Source: Clostridia bacterium (lineage in GTDB: Bacteria; Bacillota_A; Clostridia; Peptostreptococcales; Anaerovoracaceae). From it: a DNA stretch of 8,925 bases. Location: positions 1 through 8,925 of the forward strand of contig JAKSSI010000043.1 of the NCBI GenBank assembly GCA_024403175.1. Direction: 5' to 3'. This document shows positions 1 to 6,831 of the stretch, one piece after another; position 1 is the stretch's first letter; the number at the start of each line of letters is the position of its first letter. The position numbers were made by a program, and so were the translations under genes. The notes below the pieces were generated by a model that saw nothing but the letters and a program-made list of their open reading frames with translations, ran no database searches and was not told the DNA's origin.

Positions 1-299
1 TCTACGTAAACAAGGTTTGTCTTGAAAGACTTTGTGAATACCTTGCAAACCTGTTCTGGTTCGCCCTTACGGAGAAGGCCGTGGTTTACGTGTACGCAAG
101 TAAGATTCTTGCCGATTGCCTTGCTGATAAGAGCTGCGCAAACAGAGCTGTCTACACCGCCGCTTAAAGCAAGAAGAACCTTGCCGTCGCCAACCTGTTC
201 CTGAATTTCCTTAATCTGCTGATTGATATAAGCCTTTGCCTGAGCAGCTGTCTTAATTCTCTTTAAGCTGCGTGGTCTTACATCGTTACTCTGTGCCAT
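1..299 (-). CDS. guaA: GMP synthetase (ATP-pyrophosphatase domain), 5' part only
   Basis: Ninety-nine residues are visible; the gene runs off the left edge. The domain adenylates XMP with ATP and then aminates it to GMP in the cytoplasm. The N-type ATP-pyrophosphatase P-loop SGGVDSS is at residues 46-52, and [15 protein letters not shown] at about 70-84 matches the GuaA signature (usually FVDHGLLRKxE). The ATG at 299 is well supported by GAGGTGA at 304-310. In the common GuaA of about 510 residues a glutamine amidotransferase domain precedes this one. Here the synthetase domain starts at residue 1, so ammonia must come from free ammonium or a separate glutaminase subunit. It lies 43 nt downstream of the D,D-carboxypeptidase gene on the same strand and is probably co-transcribed with it. 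Other PP-loop enzymes such as NAD synthetase are possible, but the HGLLRK segment favours GuaA. Confidence 0.85.
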   Translation of the reverse strand, partial: MAQSNDVRPRSLKRIKTAAQAKAYINQQIKEIQEQVGDGKVLLALSGGVDSSVCAALISKAIGKNLTCVHVNHGLLRKGEPEQVCKVFTKSFKTNLVYV

Positions 300-342
300 A
301 GTGTCACCTCATTAAATTGTGTCCAAATCCAATAACTTATTC

Positions 343-1257
343 CTAAATTAGTCCTAAATATTCTTCGAGCGTAATTCCAAGTTCTTTGACCCTTGTGGCG
401 TGCTCAACGCCAATGTATCTAATGTGCCAAGCTTCGTAAATATAGCCTGTGTACTCACCTGGCTTTGAGGAAGTACCATCGATGTAGCGAATGATAAATC
501 CGTATTCGTGAGCATGCTCAGCAACCCATTTGCCTTCAGGTGTTTCGCCAAACTTTGTTGAAAGAACAAAGCCCTGAGACTTGCCGCCGAGATCGCAAGC
601 AAGACCAGTCTGATGCTCAGAATTTCCCGGACGTGCAGAATAAGTGTCTGCCTCTTTCTGTCCGTGGTTCTTTACGTAGGAGTTGTACAAGTTTGTTTGA
701 TAGTCATAAGATCTAAAACCTGTACGAAGTCTTAATTCTATGCCCTCTGCCATAGCGGCATCGAACATTTCATTAAGCGCGTCTGCGGCAACCTTTCTCA
801 TCTTATGTGTATCGTCTGAACCTACGCCCTGAACGAAACGGCTTATAGTAACCATATCGTCTGGCCAATAGTCTTTAGACAATGTGTAAGTCTTGTTGAC
901 GAGAATTAAGTTGAAATCTTCCTGAGTGCTAAATGTGGCAGAGCCCTTTGCCTTGGCATCTGTCTGAGCACTTGAGATTTTTGCCGCTGCATCTGCAACT
1001 TCTTTATCCAATCTCTGCTGCTTTTCCTCTTCTGGTGTAAGAGGTTTTGGCGCAGGGTCTGGAGCCGGCTTATTACCATTATCAATGCCGCTGCCTGTTG
1101 AATTTTCAATAGGATTTGGCTTTGGATCTGGAGCCGGATGCTGCAGTTTAGTAACCAGTTTAAATAAACCAAGTACTAATAAAATAACAATCACGATTGC
1201 GAGTAAAATCGCAATCGTGAATCGTTTTTTGTTTTTTATTCTTGTGTGTCTAGACAT
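343..1257 (-). CDS. Membrane-anchored M15B (VanY-type) D-alanyl-D-alanine carboxypeptidase
   Basis: This 304-residue protein should trim the terminal D-Ala from peptidoglycan stem peptides outside the membrane. A short basic N-terminus (residues 1-12) precedes one hydrophobic segment (about 13-35), which suggests a signal anchor. A Pro/Asp/Lys-rich linker follows (about 40-75, with repeats like PAPDPKP), then a charged, probably helical stretch (75-105), then the catalytic domain (about 125-304). The M15 motifs are intact: SEHQTGLACD at 213-222 gives zinc ligands H215 and D222, and EAWHIRYIG at 275-283 gives catalytic E275 and zinc ligand H278. The ATG shares one base with the upstream stop codon (TAATG) and has no clear Shine-Dalgarno sequence, so translation is probably coupled to the CoA-transferase gene. 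A D,D-dipeptidase is the main alternative; the intact membrane anchor and VanY-like motifs favour carboxypeptidase. Confidence 0.88.
   Translation of the reverse strand: MSRHTRIKNKKRFTIAILLAIVIVILLVLGLFKLVTKLQHPAPDPKPNPIENSTGSGIDNGNKPAPDPAPKPLTPEEEKQQRLDKEVADAAAKISSAQTDAKAKGSATFSTQEDFNLILVNKTYTLSKDYWPDDMVTISRFVQGVGSDDTHKMRKVAADALNEMFDAAMAEGIELRLRTGFRSYDYQTNLYNSYVKNHGQKEADTYSARPGNSEHQTGLACDLGGKSQGFVLSTKFGETPEGKWVAEHAHEYGFIIRYIDGTSSKPGEYTGYIYEAWHIRYIGVEHATRVKELGITLEEYLGLI
1191..1220. repeat. Perfect 12-bp inverted repeat inside the start of the carboxypeptidase gene
   Basis: The arm TCACGATTGCGA (1191-1202) and its exact reverse complement (1209-1220) flank the 6-nt loop GTAAAA. The element lies inside the codons for the membrane segment (FTIAILLAIV), about 37-67 nt after the start codon. 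As mRNA it would be a stable hairpin just downstream of a coupled start. No T-run follows it. Confidence 0.75.
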
Positions 1258-2483
1258 TAAATAGCTTTCTTAGCCTTGAGTTCTTCAAGCTGTTCTGCTG
1301 TGTATCCAAGGAGATCTCCGTATACTTCCTGGTTTGCTTCACCAAGAGCTGGAGCAGCCTTGTAATCGATGTGGTTTTCGGAGAGCTGTGGAGCGAATCC
1401 TGGGAGCTTTACCTTACCCTTCTGATAGTGTTCTACTTCTACCATCATCTTTCTATCTTCAGCATAGTACTGTGGGTCGTTAGTAATATCCTTAACGTCG
1501 AGTACAGCACCGCATGGTACGTCTGCGTTGCAAACGATATCCATAACTTCCATCTTTGTGTGCTTAGCGCAGAATTCAGAAATAGCAGCGTCTACGATTT
1601 CAACGTTCTGGAATCTGATTCTTGGTGTAGCCATAAGTGGGTTTACATCCTGCATAAGATCTTCTCTGCCGATAGCCTTGCAGAGGTTATCCCACTGCTT
1701 GGATTCTGGTCTTCTTGCGCAGTAAATGTGAACGTAGTCGTTTGGTCCGAATGGCTTGCAAGGGTATGTTCCGGATGGAGCTACGTCTTCGAGTGGCATG
1801 CCGTTTCCTACACGTCTGTTTGGAACGCCGCCGTTAGCATAGTATGGTTCCCACTGGGATCTGGAAAGACCAATCATGAAGTCCTGCATAGCAAGATCTA
1901 CTCTCTGGCCGATGCCTTCTCTTTCTCTCTGGAAGAGTGCAGCAACAATGGAACCAGCAAGCTGAATACCTGTACCGGAGTCAGCAATGGAGATACCAGC
2001 CTTGATTGGCATTTCTGGAAGACCTGTTGCAGAAATCATAACACCTGTGTGTGTTGCAACTGGGTCGAATGCAGGGAAGTCCTTAAATGGGCCGTTCTGT
2101 GCAAATCCCTTAAGAGATGCATAGATAAGCTTTGGGTTAATTTCCTTGCAAGCTTCATATGTAAGTCCGAGTCTGTCTACAGAACCAGGACCCATGTTTT
2201 CTACAAATACGTCTACCTTTGCGATGAGTTCCTTGAGGAGCTTGATTCCTTCTGGAGTCTTTGCATTGCAAGTGATAGAACGCTTATTCATGTTCATTAC
2301 GAGGAAGCCATAGTTATCTTCGCCTGGCTTACCTGGTGTACCTCTGCCCTGTTCGCCTACTACTGGTCTTTCAACCTTAATAACTTCAGCGCCCATCCAA
2401 GCAAGTGTTTCTGTGCATACTGTTCCGGATTCGAACTGTGTCATGTCCAGAACCTTGATTCCACTAAGTGGTCCGTGTCCCAT
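1257..2483 (-). CDS. Family III (Frc/CaiB-type) acyl-CoA transferase
   Basis: This 408-residue protein is full length for class III CoA-transferases, which move coenzyme A between carboxylic acids through an aspartyl-CoA anhydride intermediate in the cytoplasm. The N-terminus has the family pattern LSGIKVLDMTQ, then LAWMGAEVIKVERP (28-40) and VDVFVENMGPGSVDRLGL (90-107). The likely catalytic aspartate is D168 in IADSGTG, where Frc and CaiB also carry theirs. GQRVDLAMQD follows at about 191-200. The ATG at 2483 has GAGAGGA at 2491-2497. The substrate cannot be read from sequence: formyl/oxalyl, carnitine and 2-hydroxyacyl (FldA/HadA-like) transferases are all homologous. No oxalyl-CoA decarboxylase, dehydratase or carnitine gene is nearby to decide. 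It heads an apparent operon with the cell-wall carboxypeptidase and guaA, an odd grouping. Confidence 0.88.
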   Translation of the reverse strand: MGHGPLSGIKVLDMTQFESGTVCTETLAWMGAEVIKVERPVVGEQGRGTPGKPGEDNYGFLVMNMNKRSITCNAKTPEGIKLLKELIAKVDVFVENMGPGSVDRLGLTYEACKEINPKLIYASLKGFAQNGPFKDFPAFDPVATHTGVMISATGLPEMPIKAGISIADSGTGIQLAGSIVAALFQREREGIGQRVDLAMQDFMIGLSRSQWEPYYANGGVPNRRVGNGMPLEDVAPSGTYPCKPFGPNDYVHIYCARRPESKQWDNLCKAIGREDLMQDVNPLMATPRIRFQNVEIVDAAISEFCAKHTKMEVMDIVCNADVPCGAVLDVKDITNDPQYYAEDRKMMVEVEHYQKGKVKLPGFAPQLSENHIDYKAAPALGEANQEVYGDLLGYTAEQLEELKAKKAI

Positions 2484-2514
2484 AATAATATCCTCTCTTT
2501 TATATTAATAATAA

Positions 2515-2540
2515 ATTATAAGCAATAATTAATTATAACA
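2515..2540 (-). promoter_or_regulatory. Probable promoter of the CoA-transferase operon (overlapping -10 boxes)
   Basis: On the minus strand an extended -10, TG-T-TATAAT, lies at 2540-2532, and a second TATAAT lies at 2520-2515. No good -35 is present; for the first box it would fall in the terminator loop just upstream. The first box would start transcription near 2525, giving a leader of about 40 nt before the ribosome binding site and ATG. Confidence 0.45.
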
Positions 2541-2542
2541 TA

Positions 2543-2573
2543 AAAGGGCGGCACCTTTAAAGCACCGCCCCTT
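2543..2573 (-). terminator. Rho-independent terminator of groES-groEL
   Basis: On the minus strand the arms AAGGGGCGG (2573-2565) and CCGCCCTTT (2551-2543) pair with one G-U. The inner TGC/GTG adds two wobbles and one C-G pair around a short A/T loop. The T-run of four includes the bases pairing at the foot and ends at 2542, so it is modest. It lies 34 nt past the groEL stop and just ahead of the CoA-transferase promoter, so some read-through is possible. Confidence 0.75.
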
Positions 2574-2606
2574 GTTTATTTTTTGTTTTTGGAACTTTTG
2601 CCCAAA

Positions 2607-4268
<1,662 letters not shown>

Positions 4269-4274
4269 CTAATC

Positions 4275-4559
4275 TTATTCTGCAATTGCAAGGATTTCCT
4301 TTTCGGAAATAATGATATATTCTGTGCCGTCTACTTTGATTTCTGTGCCGCCGTACTTAGCAAAGTAAACCTTGTCGCCAACCTTAACCTGCATTGGAAC
4401 TGTCTTTCCATCTACAACTTCGCCAGGGCCAACTGCAATAACTTCAGCCATCTGTGGAGCTTCCTTAGCTGTTGCTGCAAGGATGAGTCCGCCAGCTGTC
4501 TTTTCTTCTGCTTCGACGCGCTTAATTAATACTCTGTCGCCTAAAGGTCTAATGTTCAT
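4275..4559 (-). CDS. groES: 10-kDa co-chaperonin GroES
   Basis: This 94-residue protein caps the GroEL ring as a heptamer. It opens with IRPLGDRVLIKR, and its mobile loop EEKTAGGLIL (18-27) carries the hydrophobic GLIL edge that contacts GroEL. The later VGPGEVVDGK and VGDKVYFAKYGGTEIKVDG segments are typical. The ATG at 4559 has GGAGG at 4567-4571 with a 7-nt spacer. It is the first gene of the heat-shock operon. Its promoter and CIRCE site lie within 120 nt upstream, which indicates HrcA repression and release on heat or misfolding stress. Confidence 0.99.
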   Translation of the reverse strand: MNIRPLGDRVLIKRVEAEEKTAGGLILAATAKEAPQMAEVIAVGPGEVVDGKTVPMQVKVGDKVYFAKYGGTEIKVDGTEYIIISEKEILAIAE

Positions 4560-4616
4560 CTCAATGCCTCCATTAAATGATATCTTTTTAAATCTCTCGA
4601 TCGTTTAAACTAATTA

Positions 4617-4643
4617 TTAGCACTCATTCTTCCTGAGTGCTAA
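4617..4643. promoter_or_regulatory. CIRCE operator (HrcA binding site)
   Basis: This is a perfect consensus: TTAGCACTC, nine bases, GAGTGCTAA. It overlaps the predicted transcription start and the beginning of the groES leader, so HrcA bound here would block initiation. The RNA form is also an inverted repeat in the 5' untranslated region, known in other Firmicutes to affect mRNA stability. Confidence 0.98.
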
Positions 4644-4647
4644 ATCT

Positions 4648-4675
4648 ATTATATACTATTATAAAACAGTGTCAA
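4648..4675 (-). promoter_or_regulatory. Sigma-A promoter of groES-groEL
   Basis: On the minus strand a consensus -35 TTGACA (4675-4670) and consensus -10 TATAAT (4653-4648) are separated by 16 bp. Transcription should begin near 4641, inside CIRCE. The near-perfect promoter fits a gene controlled mainly by repression. Confidence 0.92.
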
Positions 4676-4722
4676 CAATTATTAAGTGAAGAAATTGTGT
4701 TATTTGAGCGGCGCTTGCATGC

Positions 4723-5526
4723 TTATTTAAAGCCGCGAACTTCAACATCTACACGGAGCACGTTAAAGGCTGTCATGTGGCGCACGGCCTCGGCAATTTG
4801 TCCTTGAATGGCACGGGTGCAGTCCTTGAGTTTTGAGGTAAAGTCGCACAAAATTACCACGCGGATTATCATGCCCGCATCTGTATTAGAAGATGCCGAC
4901 CACAAAAGCTGGGCGGCACCAGGTGTGTCTAAGATAATTTTTTCAGCGATGTCGGTAATTACTTTTGCTGAAATTTCATACTTTCCAAGGTATGAGAAAG
5001 TTGGTCTAACTATGGTTTTTTCTTTTAGACTTTCGCTATCTTTTGTAAATTTTACGCTGCGTCGCGCATCTAAAAGATAGCCAGAGAACTGCTTCTTAAG
5101 CTCCATAGTTGGGGCTGGAATGGTGTGCATACCCTCTTTTGTACGAAGCTTTCTTGCAAGTTCCATTTTCTTTGGAGAAGAAATGTCTTCTATATGAATG
5201 TGCTCCTCAATTGGTGGCAGCTGAAGGGTTTTGGCAATCTGGTCTACCATGCGGTCGGAGGTACCAAGAATTAAAATCGATGATGGGTTTGCCAGAAGAA
5301 TGGCGTTGCGAACCTCCTGAGCATGGGCTGGGTCGGAGAAGATGGCGGTTTTGGTGGCGCCTATCATTGTTTCGTTTCTCTTGGCCGAGATGCCTGCCAC
5401 TACATTGTTTTCAAATATAAAAAGACCGTCGTCGATAAGAGCCGGAATGTCCATGCGAGCGCACAGCTCTATTGCGTTGTAGCTTTTGCCGGTGCCGCTT
5501 GGGCCCGACAGTCCGTAAGTAGTCAT
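4723..5526 (-). CDS. P-loop NTPase-like domain fused to an Asp23/Gls24-like domain
   Basis: This reading gives 267 residues. A Walker A motif, GPSGTGKS, is at residues 8-15 right after the first strand (MTTYGLSG). A hydrophobic strand ending ALIDDG follows (about 29-34), and another, SSILILGTSD, at about 82-91; either could be the Walker B or sensor strand. The C-terminal 95 residues (from about RPTFSYLGKYEIS) match the Asp23/Gls24 (DUF322) pattern: an entry like GKYEISAKVITDIAEKI, a strand IRVVILCDF, and AIQGQIAEAVRHMTAFNVLRVDVEVRGF at the end. The family is linked to envelope stress in Firmicutes; the role of the ATPase half is unknown. I chose ATG at 5526 because Walker A then sits at the usual place. 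A TTG at 5562 would add 12 residues; neither start has a clear ribosome binding site. It is divergent from ferredoxin and sits upstream of groES on the same strand, which may be coincidental. Confidence 0.8.
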   Translation of the reverse strand: MTTYGLSGPSGTGKSYNAIELCARMDIPALIDDGLFIFENNVVAGISAKRNETMIGATKTAIFSDPAHAQEVRNAILLANPSSILILGTSDRMVDQIAKTLQLPPIEEHIHIEDISSPKKMELARKLRTKEGMHTIPAPTMELKKQFSGYLLDARRSVKFTKDSESLKEKTIVRPTFSYLGKYEISAKVITDIAEKIILDTPGAAQLLWSASSNTDAGMIIRVVILCDFTSKLKDCTRAIQGQIAEAVRHMTAFNVLRVDVEVRGFK

Positions 5527-5568
5527 TTTTCGAAAATGTGTTAAATTTATTACAATAGCCAAAAAGTA

Positions 5569-5597
5569 TTGAAATGTACCCCTAAACTTTGTATACT
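5569..5597 (+). promoter_or_regulatory. Sigma-A promoter of the ferredoxin gene
   Basis: The -35 TTGAAA (5569-5574) and -10 TATACT (5592-5597) are separated by 17 bp. Transcription should begin near 5604. An AAGGAGG ribosome binding site (5624-5630) sits 7 nt before the ATG, so a short, strongly expressed transcript is expected. Confidence 0.82.
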
Positions 5598-5604
5598 TAC
5601 TATG

Positions 5605-5616
5605 TTGTAATTACAA
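5605..5616. promoter_or_regulatory. Operator-like palindrome at the ferredoxin transcription start
   Basis: TTGTAATTACAA is a perfect 12-bp palindrome at about +1 to +13 of the predicted transcript, where a bound repressor would block initiation. Its TTGT...ACAA ends resemble Rex sites, but the spacing is shorter than the standard 18-bp Rex operator, so the binding protein is unknown. Confidence 0.4.
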
Positions 5617-5637
5617 ATTTTTTAAGGAGGTATACCA

Positions 5638-5808
5638 ATGGCTTACAAGATTACAAATGCTTGCATCTCCTGTGGCGCTTGCGCAGGTGAATGCCCAACA
5701 GATTCCATCTCTGAAGGAAACGGAAAGTACGAAATCAACGCTGGAACATGCATCGACTGTGGTGCTTGCGCTGGCACATGCCCAAACGAAGCTATCGTTG
5801 AAGGTTAA
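5638..5808 (+). CDS. Clostridial-type 2x[4Fe-4S] ferredoxin
   Basis: This is a 56-residue low-potential electron carrier, the usual length for clostridial ferredoxins, which feed hydrogenase, pyruvate:ferredoxin oxidoreductase and Rnf or bifurcating enzymes. Two CxxCxxCxxxCP motifs are complete: C9, C12, C15, C19 with P20, and C38, C41, C44, C48 with P49. The two halves are internal repeats (ISCGACAGECP and IDCGACAGTCP). The start is certain from AAGGAGG 7 nt upstream. The gene is monocistronic, with its own promoter and a terminator shared with rex. It neighbours the redox regulator Rex, which fits but does not prove control by the NADH/NAD+ ratio. Confidence 0.98.
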   Translation: MAYKITNACISCGACAGECPTDSISEGNGKYEINAGTCIDCGACAGTCPNEAIVEG

Positions 5809-5817
5809 TTTCGTAAA

Positions 5818-5852
5818 TAGCATATAAAGCTAATTAGTAGCATATAAAGCTA
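5818..5852. repeat. Tandem 15-bp direct repeats after ferredoxin
   Basis: TAGCATATAAAGCTA occurs at 5818-5832 and again at 5838-5852, a 20-bp period with the 5-bp gap ATTAG. Each copy has TAGC...GCTA inverted ends, so each could form a small 4-bp hairpin or act as a dimeric protein site. They lie between the ferredoxin stop and the terminator. Confidence 0.8.
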
Positions 5853-5853
5853 G

Positions 5854-5890
5854 AAAAAATTAGGCGTCCCACTAGGGACGCCTATTTTTT
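5854..5890. terminator. Bidirectional terminator between ferredoxin and rex
   Basis: A perfect 10-bp stem, TAGGCGTCCC (5861-5870) with GGGACGCCTA (5875-5884), has the loop ACTA. TTTTTT (5885-5890) follows on the plus strand, and the A-run 5854-5859 gives a T-run on the minus strand. It should therefore end both the ferredoxin transcript and the convergent rex transcript. Confidence 0.95.
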
Positions 5891-5896
5891 ATTCCC

Positions 5897-6523
5897 TTAT
5901 TCAGGATGATTTATATAATATACCAAGCTCTGAAGACTGTCGGAAAGGTGTACGTTGGAAACTGCAACGCCCTTTACTTCTAAGTCGTTTAAGCTGAAGT
6001 TCCAGATGCCCTTGATTTCGTGAGAAACAAGAAGATCTACTACGTCGCCAAGCTGATTTGTAGGAACAGTAAGGATTCCGATATCTGCAGGGCTCTTATC
6101 AAGATATGCGCCGAATTCTTCAGCATTCATAATCTTTACGCCTACGATTTCCTTACCGTGAAGATCCTGACGAATGTCGCAGATGGCCTTAATCTGGAAA
6201 TTTGGTTCGTAGTTCTTAAGGAAGTTTGCAAGAGCTTCGCCAAGGCGGCCGCAGCCAACCATAACTACGCTATAAACCTTATTCATACCCAGAATGTTAG
6301 AAACTTCATCGTGAAGATTTTCAACACTGTAGCCATAACCCTGCTGACCAAATCCACCGAAGTGGTTTAAATCCTGACGAATCTGGCTGGCAGTAAGATT
6401 CATCTTATCTGCAAGTTCTCCAGAACTAATTCTTTCTACACCATTATTCTGCAGATCCTTTAAATGTCTGCGATATCTTGGAAGACGTCTTACAACTGCG
6501 TCTGAAACGATTTTATACTTCAT
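5897..6523 (-). CDS. rex: Redox-sensing transcriptional repressor Rex
   Basis: This 208-residue protein is full length for Rex, a homodimer that binds DNA when NADH is low and lets go when NADH rises, controlling fermentation and electron-transfer genes. The N-terminal winged helix has VVRRLPRYRRHL (10-21) and the family signature LTASQIRQDLNHFGGFGQQGYGY (43-65). The Rossmann domain has GCGRLG (90-95) for NADH, and GIWNFSLNDLEV plus NVHLSDSLQSLVYYIN near the C-terminus are typical. The ATG at 6523 is preceded by GGAG at 6534-6537 with a rather long 10-nt spacer. It is monocistronic, converges on ferredoxin, and has a possible self-operator at its promoter. Confidence 0.98.
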   Translation of the reverse strand: MKYKIVSDAVVRRLPRYRRHLKDLQNNGVERISSGELADKMNLTASQIRQDLNHFGGFGQQGYGYSVENLHDEVSNILGMNKVYSVVMVGCGRLGEALANFLKNYEPNFQIKAICDIRQDLHGKEIVGVKIMNAEEFGAYLDKSPADIGILTVPTNQLGDVVDLLVSHEIKGIWNFSLNDLEVKGVAVSNVHLSDSLQSLVYYINHPE

Positions 6524-6545
6524 AATATATACACTCCATTTTTCT

Positions 6546-6618
6546 GTGGCGGCTAAACTCCATATTGGTAGCTTGCCAGCAGTGCTCGTCGCATAAGCCT
6601 TCGGCGATACAACTCCAC
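6546..6618 (-). other. Possible structured leader of the rex mRNA
   Basis: If transcription starts near 6618, rex has an untranslated leader of about 95 nt, G+C-richer than its flanks. GTGG at its 5' end (6618-6615) can pair with CCAC (6549-6546), enclosing smaller stems such as TCGC/GCGA around GCCGAAGGC and GCT-GGCA-AGC. TGGAGT occurs three times (6617-6612, 6562-6557 and 6538-6533, with G4 variants only after it); the third copy is the ribosome binding site. I match it to no known riboswitch class, and the pairing is short. Confidence 0.3.
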
Positions 6619-6636
6619 TTGATTATTTTATCACAA
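6619..6636. promoter_or_regulatory. Candidate imperfect Rex operator overlapping the rex -10
   Basis: On the minus strand the 18-mer TTGTGATAAAATAATCAA fits the Rex consensus TTGTGAA-N4-TTCACAA at 10 of 14 defined positions: left half 6/7, right half 4/7. It overlaps the predicted -10, and Rex commonly controls its own gene. The weak right half keeps this tentative. Confidence 0.35.
6625..6633 (-). promoter_or_regulatory. Probable extended -10 promoter of rex
   Basis: The minus strand reads TG-A-TAAAAT (6633-6625), an extended -10 one base off consensus. At 17 bp spacing the -35 would be TTCTCA, which is poor. Transcription would start near 6618. Confidence 0.5.
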
Positions 6637-6662
6637 ACGAATTAGTTTGAGAACAAATAATT

Positions 6663-6690
6663 TATACATTAATAATAGATAGAATGTATA
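6663..6690. repeat. 8-bp inverted repeat upstream of the rex promoter
   Basis: TATACATT (6663-6670) and AATGTATA (6683-6690) are perfect inverted copies 12 bp apart in A+T-rich DNA. The spacing would suit a dimeric DNA-binding protein, but such repeats also arise by chance in A+T-rich sequence. Confidence 0.4.
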
Positions 6691-6727
6691 TGGATGAAGA
6701 TTTTTGAAAACCAAAAAAGCGCAATAA

Positions 6728-6785
6728 AGTGGGCGCGGATAGCAGAGGTTGCCGCCACTCTTACAAAGTGAAGCCGCCGCCCACT
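6728..6785. repeat. G+C-rich imperfect inverted repeat between rex and the array
   Basis: AGTGGGCG-CGG (6728-6738) pairs with CCG-C-CGCCCACT (6774-6785) with one bulged C. The 35-nt interior can form CACT/AGTG around CTTACAA. The block is much richer in G+C than its flanks. On the minus strand a T6 run follows about 10 nt beyond the stem, so it could terminate minus-strand transcription, but no minus-strand gene directly upstream is visible. Confidence 0.5.
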
Positions 6786-6831
6786 GCTACAAATCAAATG
6801 TGTCCAGCCTCTCACCAGTCAAAAATCGTGA

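Noticed and set aside
1371..2528. Long plus-strand open frame opposite the CoA-transferase gene
   Set aside because: It is antisense to a clear family III CoA-transferase, has no ribosome binding site, and its composition (rich in Cys, Trp and Ser) is typical of a mirror frame of biased codons.
4708..4736. Terminator for the P-loop/Asp23 gene (GCGGC/GCCGC stem)
   Set aside because: Only a 5-bp stem with a 19-nt loop overlapping the stop codon and no T-run; read-through toward groES cannot be excluded.
5611..5823. Minus-strand open frame over the ferredoxin gene
   Set aside because: The plus strand encodes an unmistakable ferredoxin with two complete CxxCxxCxxxCP motifs and an AAGGAGG site.
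6546..6618. Known riboswitch (M-box, GEMM, THF or similar) in the rex leader
   Set aside because: Short stretches look similar to M-box segments, but the conserved core and length are missing, and rex is not a gene such switches control.
6728..6785. tRNA-like structure (7-bp GTGGGCG/CGCCCAC acceptor-like stem)
   Set aside because: It spans only about 56 nt and lacks an anticodon arm and a T-loop GTTCGA-type sequence.
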